A DNA stretch of 64,000 nucleotides from Solitalea canadensis DSM 3403 (GTDB taxonomy: Bacteria > Bacteroidota > Bacteroidia > Sphingobacteriales > Sphingobacteriaceae). The notes below the pieces were generated by a model. It was not told the DNA's origin. It ran no database searches and saw nothing but the letters and a program-made list of their open reading frames with translations. Below are positions 53,534 to 61,253 of this stretch, one piece after another (position 1 is the stretch's first letter; the number at the start of each line of letters is the position of its first letter). Where the stretch lies: assembly GCF_000242635.2 (NCBI RefSeq), contig NC_017770.1, positions 4,538,669-4,602,668 on the forward strand. Reading direction: 5' to 3'. The translations under genes and the position numbers were made by a program.

Positions 53534-54418
53534 ATGAATATGGAAGATATTATTGTTTTACCTCAAGCTATTGTTTGTAAATCCACAGCTCAAAAGCCAA
53601 TAATAATACATAATTACACGTCGTATAAAAATCTCCAGAAGAGCAAAGTTCTACTCCAATATAACCTCATCACTTTTTTAATTAATGGTGAAAAGAGCTT
53701 TCAATATGCCAATAACTCAACTTCGATCGACAACAAGAAATTGGCTGTTTTATCATCGGGTAATTGTTTAATGACCGAAAAACTTTCAAATGGAAATAAC
53801 TACAGCAGTATCGTTTTGTTTTTTGACAACGCTGTACTAATGAACTTCTTTATTAAATACCCTGTAGTTAGTAATAAAGCACCCTCGAAAAATGAGGCTA
53901 AAGCACCATTTATTATTCTTGAAAAGGATGATTTTGTAAAGAATTTTTTGATTTCAATAGATTTAATAAAAGCTAATACTACTGAAATATCGGATGGAAT
54001 GTTATTGTTAAAGTTCGAAGAAATCATGCTGTATCTACTTGAAAAATCACCTGAAGTGATCCTTTCTCTTCAAGCTTCCCTTCAAACGCAGCAATCGGAT
54101 TTTGAAATAAGAAAGTTGGTAGAGCAAAATATACAATCCAATTTGACCATTGAAGAACTGGCTTTTTTAGGTAATATGAGTGTATCAACTTTTAAAAGAA
54201 GATTTGCAAAAATTTATAATTGTTCACCAAGTCAGTTCTTTTTGCAAAAGAGAATGGAAATAGCAGCTGATTTATTGGTGCATAATCAGGAAAATCCGAG
54301 TGAAGTTTTTTATAAAGTAGGATATGAAAACCATTCAAGTTTCTCTCTGTCCTTTAAACAAATTTATGGAATGAGTCCTAAGCAATATCAACTTAAAAAA
54401 TTGACCGATTCTCAATAG
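53534..54418 (+). CDS. AraC-family transcriptional regulator
   Basis: A 294-residue regulator with a C-terminal double helix-turn-helix of the AraC type (about 195-285: IQSNLTIEELAFLGNMSVSTF, SPSQFFLQKRMEIAADLLV, YENHSSFSLSFKQIYGMSPKQ) and an N-terminal domain of about 170 residues that resembles the sensing part of Bacteroidota AraC proteins but has no named fold. It is divergent from the amine oxidase and upstream of the PEBP gene by 75 bases, so it may control either. Confidence 0.88.
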   Translation: MNMEDIIVLPQAIVCKSTAQKPIIIHNYTSYKNLQKSKVLLQYNLITFLINGEKSFQYANNSTSIDNKKLAVLSSGNCLMTEKLSNGNNYSSIVLFFDNAVLMNFFIKYPVVSNKAPSKNEAKAPFIILEKDDFVKNFLISIDLIKANTTEISDGMLLLKFEEIMLYLLEKSPEVILSLQASLQTQQSDFEIRKLVEQNIQSNLTIEELAFLGNMSVSTFKRRFAKIYNCSPSQFFLQKRMEIAADLLVHNQENPSEVFYKVGYENHSSFSLSFKQIYGMSPKQYQLKKLTDSQ

Positions 54419-54493
54419 TCTTTGAACGTTTTGCTCTCTTTGACAGTTCAATGTCTGTATATTTTTGCCTCAATAATCATCACATTAATTCAC

Positions 54494-55036
54494 ATGAGAA
54501 AAACTGTTACAGCAATTGTCGTTTTGATAATTATGAGCTCCGGAATGCTACATGGCCAAACTTTTACGTTAAAAAGCAATGAGCTAAACGGACAGTTTAC
54601 AAGTAAGCAATACGGAAATGATTTTGGATGCAATGGGGGAAATATCTCTCCTGACTTAGTTTGGGAAAACGCACCCAAAGACACAAAAGCGTTCGCTATA
54701 ACAATGTATGACAAAGACGCTCCTACTGGAAGTGGCTTTTGGCACTGGGTGGTCTACAATATTCCGGCAACAACTATGGAACTTAAATCGGATGCTGGTA
54801 ATTACTCTCAAAAGAGTTTACCACAAGGAGCTGTTAATGGAAACAATGATGCTGGCACCCCTGGCTATGTAGGCGCTTGTCCTCCTCCCGGACCTGCACA
54901 CATGTATGTAATTACTGTTTATGCACTTAAAAGTAAGCTTGAGATTGATAAGAATGCCAGCGCGGCCTTGATCGGCTTTATGCTCAATGCCAATACAATT
55001 GCAAAAGCATCCATTATTGCATATGGACAACAATAA
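54494..55036 (+). CDS. Secreted YbhB/YbcL-type PEBP protein
   Basis: A 180-residue protein of the phosphatidylethanolamine-binding (Raf-kinase-inhibitor-like) fold. The signal peptide ends near LHGQT. Family landmarks are NGGNISPDLVWENAPKDT, TMYDKDAPTGSGFWHWVVYN and YVGACPPPGPAHMYVITVYA, whose D, H and P residues line the ligand pocket. The start at 54494 begins the signal peptide. Bacterial members have no settled function. It follows the AraC gene by 75 bases in the same direction. Confidence 0.88.
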   Translation: MRKTVTAIVVLIIMSSGMLHGQTFTLKSNELNGQFTSKQYGNDFGCNGGNISPDLVWENAPKDTKAFAITMYDKDAPTGSGFWHWVVYNIPATTMELKSDAGNYSQKSLPQGAVNGNNDAGTPGYVGACPPPGPAHMYVITVYALKSKLEIDKNASAALIGFMLNANTIAKASIIAYGQQ

Positions 55037-55055
55037 CAATAAGGTTTAAAAAAAC

Positions 55056-55088
55056 AAAAAGCCTTCTGTTTAATACTGAAGGCTTTTT
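55056..55088. terminator. Bidirectional hairpin terminator
   Basis: AAAAAGCCTTC (55056-55066) pairs perfectly with GAAGGCTTTTT (55078-55088). It lies between the convergent PEBP and DUF3127 genes. Confidence 0.9.
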
Positions 55089-55109
55089 ATCAATTGATTA
55101 AGAATTTTA

Positions 55110-55490
55110 CTAGAAAGGAAGATCATCTTCTTCTCCCGGAGCATTAGAAATATCCGGAGGTGTGAACGACGACGGTGTTTCTTCCATTGGAGCTCCCATT
55201 GCGTTAGCTCCTAATGTTGTTACTCTCCAAATTTGCAATGTGTTAAAGTAATCGGTTTTGCCGGTTTTTGGATTGTTCCATGCACGACCTTTTAAATTAA
55301 ACGACACCTCCACCATATCACCCACTTTACATTTATCCATTAGTGATACACGATCCTGAATGGCTTCAAACTTTATAAACTCAGGGTATGAAGGATTTTC
55401 AGCATATTCAATTACCAATTCACGCTTACGGAATGAAGATGTTACCTCCATTACTTCCGAAATTTCGTGTACTTTACCTTTAATGTCCAT
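55110..55490 (-). CDS. DUF3127-type small protein with an SSB-like acidic tip
   Basis: A 126-residue protein of the DUF3127 family. An OB-like beta fold is suggested by DIKGKVHEISEVMEVTSSFR, LVIEYAENPSYPEFIKFEAI, CKVGDMVEVSFNLKGRAWNN and TDYFNTLQIWRV. A flexible linker (about 98-118) then ends in GEEDDLPF, nearly identical to the C-terminal tip of single-strand DNA-binding proteins (DDDLPF), which docks partner proteins. The start at 55490 (MDIKGK) follows a promoter box. It is divergent, 51 bases apart, from the THUMP methyltransferase gene. A DNA- or RNA-binding role is inference. Confidence 0.8.
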   Translation of the reverse strand: MDIKGKVHEISEVMEVTSSFRKRELVIEYAENPSYPEFIKFEAIQDRVSLMDKCKVGDMVEVSFNLKGRAWNNPKTGKTDYFNTLQIWRVTTLGANAMGAPMEETPSSFTPPDISNAPGEEDDLPF

Positions 55491-55511
55491 AATATTGACG
55501 AATTTAGCCCC

Positions 55512-55519
55512 CAAAATTA
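55512..55519 (-). promoter_or_regulatory. DUF3127 gene promoter -7 box
   Basis: On the minus strand TAATTTTG matches TAnnTTTG, 21 bases before the ATG at 55490, within the 51-base divergent gap. Confidence 0.5.
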
Positions 55520-55541
55520 ATAATCAATCCTTAAATAACAG

Positions 55542-56726
55542 ATGTCTGTTTTCAACACTCCGGAAAAAATTATTGTTACTTGTCCTAAATATATCTCAAC
55601 GTATCTAAAAAGAGAAATGTTGTATCTCGGATTTGAGATAACTGACCAGGGACAAACCTATATAGAAACAGTTGGTACATTAACTGACTGTATGAAATTA
55701 AACCTCAATTTACGCACTGGAAACAATGTTTTATATCAATTGAAGGCCTTTAAGGCAATGAATCCGGATCAGTTATATGATCAGTTGGTTGGTATGCCTT
55801 GGGAAAAATGGATAGATGAGGCAGGGTATTTATCCATTACCTGTAATGTTAGTAATCCGTTCATTGATAACACGATGTTTGCTAATGTGCGGGTAAAGGA
55901 TGCTATTGTTGACCGACTGATGCAAAAAAGAGGACGCCGGCCTGATTCTGGTCCGAAACGCGATAAGGCGGTTGTTCATTTACATTGGAAAGAAGACAGA
56001 GCTGCAATTTATATTGACACATCTGGTGAAACATTATCGAAGCACGGTTATCGCAAGCACCCTGGTTTAGCTCCAATGCAAGAAAATCTTGCAGCGGCCG
56101 TAATAATGGCAACCGGATGGAATGGCGATGGAAACTTCGTTAATCCTATGTGTGGAAGCGGAACATTGGCCATTGAAGCGGCATTGTTTGCTTTAAAACG
56201 TTCAGTTGGGTTGTTTCGTGATAATTTTGGCTTTATGCATATCAAAGATTTTGATGAAGCTATTTATGTAGCCGAACGACGTAAGGCCCGAGAGCTAGCA
56301 CAAAAACGCATCAACGGAAGAATTATCGCCACAGATATTGAGCCTATTGCCATTGATTTGGCAAGAAAAAATGCAGTTACCGCTGGCGTTGACCAATATA
56401 TAGATTTTCAGGTTTGCGATTTTCGTGAAACAGAGGTTCCTGAAGGTGATGGTGTAGTTATTTTCAATCCGGAATATGGTGAACGATTAGGTGATTTTGA
56501 CGAATTGGTAGATATTTATAAAGCTATTGGCGATTTTATGAAAAAAGATTGTCAAGGCTACAAGGGGTACATCTTCACCGGCAGTCCAAACCTAGCCAAA
56601 AAAGTAGGGTTGAAAGCCACTAAGAAAATCGAGTTTTATAATTCTAAACTTGAGTGCAGATTGTTGGAGTATGAGTTGTATGGCGGTTCGAGAAGAACGG
56701 AAGATGAAAGACCCCAAAAAGGTTAA
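55542..56726 (+). CDS. THUMP-domain class I RNA methyltransferase (RlmL N-terminal type)
   Basis: A 394-residue enzyme with an N-terminal ferredoxin-like and THUMP RNA-binding region (about 5-160; CPKYISTYLKREMLYLGF, NLRTGNNVLYQLKAF) and a Rossmann methyltransferase domain (about 170-385): GLAPMQENLAAAVIMATGWN, FVNPMCGSGTLAIEAALFAL, IATDIEPIAIDLARKNA and IFNPEYGERLG. The last is the catalytic NPPY-type motif, here NPEY. In the family this domain makes N2-methylguanosine in 23S rRNA or tRNA; G2445 is the target of RlmL in E. coli. The rRNA target here is likely but not proven. Confidence 0.92.
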   Translation: MSVFNTPEKIIVTCPKYISTYLKREMLYLGFEITDQGQTYIETVGTLTDCMKLNLNLRTGNNVLYQLKAFKAMNPDQLYDQLVGMPWEKWIDEAGYLSITCNVSNPFIDNTMFANVRVKDAIVDRLMQKRGRRPDSGPKRDKAVVHLHWKEDRAAIYIDTSGETLSKHGYRKHPGLAPMQENLAAAVIMATGWNGDGNFVNPMCGSGTLAIEAALFALKRSVGLFRDNFGFMHIKDFDEAIYVAERRKARELAQKRINGRIIATDIEPIAIDLARKNAVTAGVDQYIDFQVCDFRETEVPEGDGVVIFNPEYGERLGDFDELVDIYKAIGDFMKKDCQGYKGYIFTGSPNLAKKVGLKATKKIEFYNSKLECRLLEYELYGGSRRTEDERPQKG

Positions 56727-56763
56727 TTTCAGTAAATTAGTTAATTAGGGATCACAACGTTGT

Positions 56764-56831
56764 CATGCTGAGGAACGAAGCACCTGAGATTTATTAGCAC
56801 TAAGCATACAGATTCATCCTTCTTCAGCATG
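56764..56831. repeat. REP-like imperfect inverted repeat
   Basis: CATGCTGAGGAACGAAG at 56764-56780 is mirrored imperfectly by a complementary arm with TTCTTCAGCATG ending at 56831. The sequence resembles a dispersed intergenic repeat found in Bacteroidota genomes, by memory. It lies in the gap between the THUMP gene and trmO. Confidence 0.5.
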
Positions 56832-56939
56832 GCTAGAGTATATGAGTTTCATTGCCGTTGGTTGAAACCTAAAGGCAATGAAACTGAAATAAGCCTCTAT
56901 CCTAGTTTTTAAGTTTCTCTACAAACATCAATAAGTAAA

Positions 56940-57638
56940 TTGGATTCAATAGTCCTTACACCTATAGGCATTATTCATTCTCCTTTCAAGGAGAAGTTCG
57001 GAATCCCCAGGCAGCCGGGATTAGCACCGTCGTCTTACGCGGTAGTAGAGTTGATAGCTCCATATAATTCTGCTGATGTAATTCTTGGTTTGGAGCAATT
57101 TTCTCATCTGTGGATCATTTTTCAGTTTCATGAAACAGCACACAAGAAATGGACTCCCACCGTTCGTCCGCCGCGATTAGGAGGAAATAAGCGAATGGGC
57201 GTTTTTGCCACGCGCTCAACTCATCGACCAAATCCTATTGGAATGTCGGTCGCTGAGCTCGAGAAAATCGAAACAGAAAATAATGAAGTAAAAATCTATT
57301 TAAGAAATATTGATTTGATGGATGGGACTCCGGTTTTAGACATTAAGCCATATATTCCCTATTCAGATGCAATTCCAACAGCTACAGCCGGATATGCAGC
57401 TATTGCACCAGAAAAGCCATTGGATGTGCAGTTTGATCCGGAAATAGGCAATGAGCTATCCATTCAACCAGAATTGAAACAACTAATCATAGAAGTACTA
57501 AGTTTCGACCCTCGTCCGGCCTATAAAGCCACAAAAGACGATACGAAAATCTATGGTGTTTTACTGGAAAATGTAGATGTTAAATTTAAAATTGATGGTT
57601 CAATAGCTACCGTTATTTCCTTAGAACGTAGTGCTTAG
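56940..57638 (+). CDS. trmO: tRNA (N6-threonylcarbamoyladenosine37-N6)-methyltransferase TrmO
   Basis: TrmO adds a methyl group to t6A37 of threonine tRNAs with SAM. The 232-residue protein shows the family pattern: PIGIIHSPFKEKFGIPRQPG, LEQFSHLWIIFQFHET, the central GVFATRSTHRPNPIGMSVAE (with RPNPIG), LDIKPYIPYSD and the C-terminal DPRPAYK. The start is a TTG at 56940; no ATG lies at a suitable position and the family N-terminus begins about here. It is followed by ywbE on the opposite strand. Confidence 0.92.
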   Translation: MDSIVLTPIGIIHSPFKEKFGIPRQPGLAPSSYAVVELIAPYNSADVILGLEQFSHLWIIFQFHETAHKKWTPTVRPPRLGGNKRMGVFATRSTHRPNPIGMSVAELEKIETENNEVKIYLRNIDLMDGTPVLDIKPYIPYSDAIPTATAGYAAIAPEKPLDVQFDPEIGNELSIQPELKQLIIEVLSFDPRPAYKATKDDTKIYGVLLENVDVKFKIDGSIATVISLERSA

Positions 57639-57665
57639 TGATCATTTAGTAGATCGATAATCCTT

Positions 57666-57866
57666 TTAATCTTCCTCGAAAATTTCAATTACCCGCCCAA
57701 TCTGTCCATCTTCTAATCGTACTTTTATTCCCCGATGATGGAATGGTGCTTTTGTCAATAGGTCCTTTACAAACCCTCTGGTTCGCTCACCAGACCGTTG
57801 GTCTTTCTTTAAAATTATATCAACCTCTAATCCTGGGTAAATATTGCTGCGTGTTTTGCCATCCAT
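57666..57866 (-). CDS. YwbE-type small protein (DUF2196)
   Basis: A 66-residue basic protein. The YwbE family is seen in IYPGLEVDIILKKDQRSGERTRG, VKDLLTKAPFHHRGIKVRLE and DGQIGRVIEI. The fold is predicted to be a small beta barrel with nucleic-acid-like features, without known activity. The start at 57866 (MDGKTRSN) is chosen since a promoter box lies four bases upstream; a longer start at 57929 would read through it. It is convergent with trmO. Confidence 0.85.
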   Translation of the reverse strand: MDGKTRSNIYPGLEVDIILKKDQRSGERTRGFVKDLLTKAPFHHRGIKVRLEDGQIGRVIEIFEED

Positions 57867-57870
57867 AAGG

Positions 57871-57879
57871 GCAAAGATA
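57871..57879 (-). promoter_or_regulatory. Promoter -7 box directly before the ywbE start codon
   Basis: The minus strand reads TATCTTTGC, then CCTT, then the ATG. This is the third gene in the window with a perfect box 3-4 bases from the start. Confidence 0.6.
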
Positions 57880-57998
57880 TAAAGATCTATAAGGATGCAT
57901 GCAATGACCTTTACATCGCTCGCCTTCACTTAGAAATTTTCTTCCTAATGTTATGGAATCCTTTTCACTCCTGCATCATTAAGGAAAATAAGATCGCC

Positions 57999-59864
57999 AT
58001 GAGAACGTCAATTCATTTCTTCTTTCTGATTCTGCTGGCAATAGCAAGCAGTTGCAGTCAATCACGTACCGTTAAAGGACGAGTTACTTCTGCTGAAAAT
58101 GGTAAGCTGATTAACAGGGCCGAAATACAATTTGAAGGATCAATTGTTAAATCGCACACCAATAAACGAGGCGTATTTTTTATTAAAGCGACGGATTCTG
58201 CCCGAAAGTTAACGATAAAAGCGAAAGGGTATGAGCCAAAGGAGTTAATAATTGGCAATGATTCAGTTGTTGATGTAGCCTTGGTTCCTGAAGGATATGT
58301 AATGTATGAGATCGCAATGCCAGTGAAAGATAGTAAAGTGAGGGAAGAGGATCAGTGTAAATTAAAAGTTGCTTCCCGCACAATGGTTATTGCATACGAT
58401 CGACATGCCGAAAACATTAATACTGAAGATTACTCCCCGATTGCCGAAAATGGATTCAGACTGACTTCAAGGAATGCGCTTTCGACATTTTCTATAGATG
58501 TTGACAATGCATCCTACAGCAATATCCGCCGGTTTATAAATACGGGTCAAATACCTCCTGTTGATGCCGTTCGTATAGAAGAAATGATCAATTATTTCAA
58601 TTATGATTATGGTCAGCCTAAGGGGAAGGATCCTGTGGTTATTCATACAGATGTTGCAGAATGCCCATGGAATCCGGTACATAAATTAGCAAGAATTGGA
58701 ATTCAGACTAAAAATATTTCAGCTGAAAATTTACCGCCGTCTAATCTGGTCTTTCTTATAGATGTCTCTGGATCTATGGAAGCAGCCAATAAGTTACCTC
58801 TTGTAGTTTCCGCTTTTAAATTGCTGATAAATCAAATGCGTTCTCAGGATAAAGTTTCAATTGTTGTATATGCAGGAGCATCGGGAACTGTACTCAATGG
58901 AGTGTCGGGAACAGAAAAGATGAAAATTAGCGATGCTCTTACTCAATTGAAAGCCGGAGGATCTACAGCTGGAGGTGAAGGTATCCAATTAGCTTATAAG
59001 GTTGCACGTCAAAATTATATAAAAGGAGGAAACAACAGGGTTATTCTGGCTACCGACGGAGATTTTAATGTTGGTGTTTCAAGCGATGGTGAATTAGTGA
59101 GCCTAATTGAGGAAGAGCGTAAGGATAATGTTTTCCTTTCTGTTTTAGGATTTGGAATGGGGAACTATAAAGACAATAAACTTGAGCTGCTTGCCAATAA
59201 AGGAAATGGGAATTATGCCTACATCGACGGATTTTCTGAAGCTAGGAAAGTGTTCGTGAATGAGTTTGGGGGCACGTTGTTCACCTTAGCGAAGGATGTT
59301 AAACTTCAGGTTGAGTTTAATCCGGCAGTTGTTAAGTCATATAGGTTGATTGGCTATGAAAACAGATTATTAAATGATGAGGACTTTAATAATGATAAAA
59401 TTGATGCAGGTGAAATAGGTTCAGGTCAAACAGTTACTGCATTGTATGAGGTCATTCCTGTTGGAGTAAAGAGTCCGCTCCTACCTGATATCGATTCATT
59501 AAAATATCAGAAAAATCAAAATAAGGCATCCTTAAATACAACCGACTTGCTTACGGTTAAGCTGCGCTACAAAGAGCCAACAGGTAATGAAGGTAAATTA
59601 ATGACTAATGTGCTGCTTGATAAAAACATCCCATTCACTAATGCAAGTGCGGATTTCAGGTTTGCAGCATCAGTTGCTGAGTTTGGGATGCTCTTAAGGT
59701 CGTCACCTTATAAAAAGGGTGCTAATTATGATCATTTAATTTCCTTAGCCTCAAAATCTTTAAATAATGACAGCGAAGGGTATAAAAGTGAATTCTTGAA
59801 GCTTGTTAGATCAGCTAAATCACTTTCAACCAATAACTGGATTTCAGTGATCGGGGAGAAGTAA
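57999..59864 (+). CDS. YfbK-like von Willebrand factor A-domain lipoprotein
   Basis: A 621-residue lipoprotein (lipobox IASSC, C19). Near the N-terminus is a short CarboxypepD_reg-like sandwich (about 24-95), then the YfbK-type N-terminal region (about 140-240, STFSIDVDNASYSNIRRFIN and PPVDAVRIEEMINYFNYDY), the vWA domain (about 245-420) with the MIDAS metal site DVSGS (D255, S257, S259) and ATDGDFNVG, and a C-terminal DUF3520-like region (about 440-615). The vWA domain binds a metal and usually a protein partner. The function is unknown. The start at 57999 gives a proper signal peptide; an earlier start at 57948 is less likely. Confidence 0.88.
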   Translation: MRTSIHFFFLILLAIASSCSQSRTVKGRVTSAENGKLINRAEIQFEGSIVKSHTNKRGVFFIKATDSARKLTIKAKGYEPKELIIGNDSVVDVALVPEGYVMYEIAMPVKDSKVREEDQCKLKVASRTMVIAYDRHAENINTEDYSPIAENGFRLTSRNALSTFSIDVDNASYSNIRRFINTGQIPPVDAVRIEEMINYFNYDYGQPKGKDPVVIHTDVAECPWNPVHKLARIGIQTKNISAENLPPSNLVFLIDVSGSMEAANKLPLVVSAFKLLINQMRSQDKVSIVVYAGASGTVLNGVSGTEKMKISDALTQLKAGGSTAGGEGIQLAYKVARQNYIKGGNNRVILATDGDFNVGVSSDGELVSLIEEERKDNVFLSVLGFGMGNYKDNKLELLANKGNGNYAYIDGFSEARKVFVNEFGGTLFTLAKDVKLQVEFNPAVVKSYRLIGYENRLLNDEDFNNDKIDAGEIGSGQTVTALYEVIPVGVKSPLLPDIDSLKYQKNQNKASLNTTDLLTVKLRYKEPTGNEGKLMTNVLLDKNIPFTNASADFRFAASVAEFGMLLRSSPYKKGANYDHLISLASKSLNNDSEGYKSEFLKLVRSAKSLSTNNWISVIGEK

Positions 59865-60018
59865 AGTGATGTTTAAATTAAAGAATAACTGCAAATGAAT
59901 ATAAAAATGATGGTTAAACGTATTGGTGCTCACCCGCCGCCCGTGTGGGATGCGCGAGGCCTACCTGTCGGATTGTTTGCTAAGCGAACGAAACGAGGAT
60001 TTATTTTTTGAGCTTGCT

Positions 60019-60048
60019 CCGAACCCTTGATCTGCGTCAGGGGTTTGG
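60019..60048. repeat. Twelve-base-pair stem-loop
   Basis: CCGAACCCTTGA (60019-60030) pairs with TCAGGGGTTTGG (60037-60048) with two G-U pairs and a 6-base loop. It may be a REP-type element or a terminator remnant. Confidence 0.6.
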
Positions 60049-60111
60049 GCGTTTTATAGGAATACAGATTTGTAAATCACGTAAGGCGTTTTATTTTTAG
60101 GCCGAAATACC

Positions 60112-60139
60112 GTAGAGACAAGGCATGCCTTGTCTCTAC
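60112..60139. repeat. Perfect 28-bp palindrome (probable REP of the adjacent RAYT)
   Basis: GTAGAGACAAGGCA followed directly by its complement, ending 57 bases before the RAYT start codon. A near-identical copy (29 bases) lies inside the RAYT coding sequence at 60482-60510. Confidence 0.85.
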
Positions 60140-60196
60140 CCGGATACGAACCACGTTAGCAACAATTATAAAAACAGCGGAAAGCCGCAAACACCT

Positions 60197-60727
60197 ATGG
60201 ATCTATACAAAAATAAATACCGCATTGCGTCTACGCGGTTGCAAAATTGGGATTATCGTCGTAACGCCGCATACTTCATTACCATCTGTACCCAAAACAG
60301 AATTCATTATTTCGGTGAAATAATTTCACAACAAATGCAATTAACAGACATTGGCCAATTGGCAGAAAAATTTTGGTTGGAAATACCGAATCATTTTCCG
60401 TTTGTTGAATTGGGTAATTTCGTAATAATGCCCAATCATATGCACGGCATTTTGATTATTAATAATTCGATTGACGTGGCGGTAGAGACAAGGCATTGCC
60501 TTGTCTCTACGGGGTGCGATATGTCACGAAAAAATTCAATATCATCCATTGTTGGATCCTACAAATCGGTTGTCACAAAAAATGCAAGAATACAATTTGA
60601 TACACGATTTGCATGGCAATCACGTTTCCATGACCATATTATCCGCAATTCTGATTCATTCGGTCGTATTCAACAATACATTGCAAATAATCCGGAAAAT
60701 TGGAATAAGGATAAATTTCATCAGTAA
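60197..60727 (+). CDS. REP-associated tyrosine transposase (RAYT, Y1-Tnp fold)
   Basis: A 176-residue relative of IS200/IS605 TnpA. The HUH-type metal pair is in IMPNHMHGIL, the start of the fold is AAYFITICTQN, and the catalytic tyrosine is in IQQYIANNPENW. RAYTs are usually single-copy genes that act on palindromic REP sequences scattered through the genome. The palindrome sits both just upstream (60112-60139) and inside the gene (60482-60510), where it is read in frame as VETRHCLVST. The start at 60197 (MDLYKNKYR) is normal; an in-frame start at 60125 begins inside the palindrome and is rejected. The protein appears intact. Confidence 0.9.
   Translation: MDLYKNKYRIASTRLQNWDYRRNAAYFITICTQNRIHYFGEIISQQMQLTDIGQLAEKFWLEIPNHFPFVELGNFVIMPNHMHGILIINNSIDVAVETRHCLVSTGCDMSRKNSISSIVGSYKSVVTKNARIQFDTRFAWQSRFHDHIIRNSDSFGRIQQYIANNPENWNKDKFHQ
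60482..60510. repeat. REP palindrome within the RAYT coding sequence
   Basis: GTAGAGACAAGGCA, one T, then the complementary arm: the upstream 28-bp palindrome with one extra base. It is translated in frame between the HUH segment and the catalytic tyrosine region, with no disruption of the frame. Confidence 0.9.
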
Positions 60728-60746
60728 GATATCAGAATGGCAATAT

Positions 60747-61139
60747 TTACAAATACTGCTTTAACCATTCCTTGGCATCTTCCTCATTCGAAAACGTTCT
60801 CATGGGAATAGATGGCTTCTGAAATTTAAAAATGAAATTAATGACGAAACTGCCTAAAGAAGAATTTGAAACGATAGCCATTGCTTTGTAAATACTGCTA
60901 AGTTGCTGCGCTACAAAATCACGGGTTTGTTTATCTGGTTGAGGAGAACGGGAGAGGTAAACCAAAATACAAACAGGAGTATTATTGGAGATTTTCTTGA
61001 TCAGATTAATATTGGATTTAACATTATCTAATGTTCTTAAGATTTTATTGGAAACGGAACATAAAATACCATTTTCGTCAAACCAATAAGTTCCCAATTC
61101 ACCTTCAAATCTCTCGACATTTTCTGGAATCTGCTTCAT
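60747..61139 (-). CDS. Hypothetical protein, possible STAS/SpoIIAA-like fold
   Basis: A 130-residue soluble protein. I recognise no exact family. Alternating strands and helices (ERFEGELGTYWFDENGILCSV, TPVCILVYLSRS, DFVAQQLSSIYKAMAIVSN, SFVINFIFKFQ) and the final RTFSNEEDAKEWLKQYL resemble STAS/SpoIIAA-like proteins of Bacteroidota, which often lie alone like this. The end KEWL-type motif is the best hint. It sits between the RAYT and the efflux operon. Confidence 0.55.
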   Translation of the reverse strand: MKQIPENVERFEGELGTYWFDENGILCSVSNKILRTLDNVKSNINLIKKISNNTPVCILVYLSRSPQPDKQTRDFVAQQLSSIYKAMAIVSNSSLGSFVINFIFKFQKPSIPMRTFSNEEDAKEWLKQYL

Positions 61140-61191
61140 TGCAATTATTTAAGTCAAAAATAGAAATTGTCGATTATTCACAAAAAGGAAT

Positions 61192-61226
61192 AAAAAAGCC
61201 TGGTAAGAAATAATTCCTACCAGGCT
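61192..61226 (-). terminator. Hairpin terminator of the efflux operon
   Basis: AGCCTGGTA (61197-61205) pairs perfectly with TACCAGGCT (61218-61226). On the minus strand the stem is followed by TTTTTTA, 27 bases after the stop of the outer-membrane factor gene. Confidence 0.9.
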
Positions 61227-61253
61227 AGTAAAATATAAAAGAGAGATTAATTG

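Larger units (their letters stand above)
59865..60196. other. Region upstream of the RAYT gene with a GC-rich patch, short frame and stem-loops
   Basis: This 332-base stretch has no convincing gene. Between about 59925 and 60060 it is richer in GC than its surroundings and contains an open frame of 34 codons (59907-60011, start MMVKRIGAH, ending KRTKRGFIF). It also holds a 12-bp stem-loop (60019-60048) and a 28-bp perfect palindrome (60112-60139). The short frame is not a proven gene. The GC shift and the repeats suggest insertion or mobile-element debris. Confidence 0.5.

Noticed and set aside
60125-60196. Earlier start for the RAYT gene
   Set aside because: The extra residues begin inside the palindrome and have no match to RAYT N-termini; the ATG at 60197 fits.
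60501-60764. Alternate plus-strand frame overlapping the RAYT
   Set aside because: It is an out-of-frame shadow of the transposase gene, beginning within the inserted palindrome.
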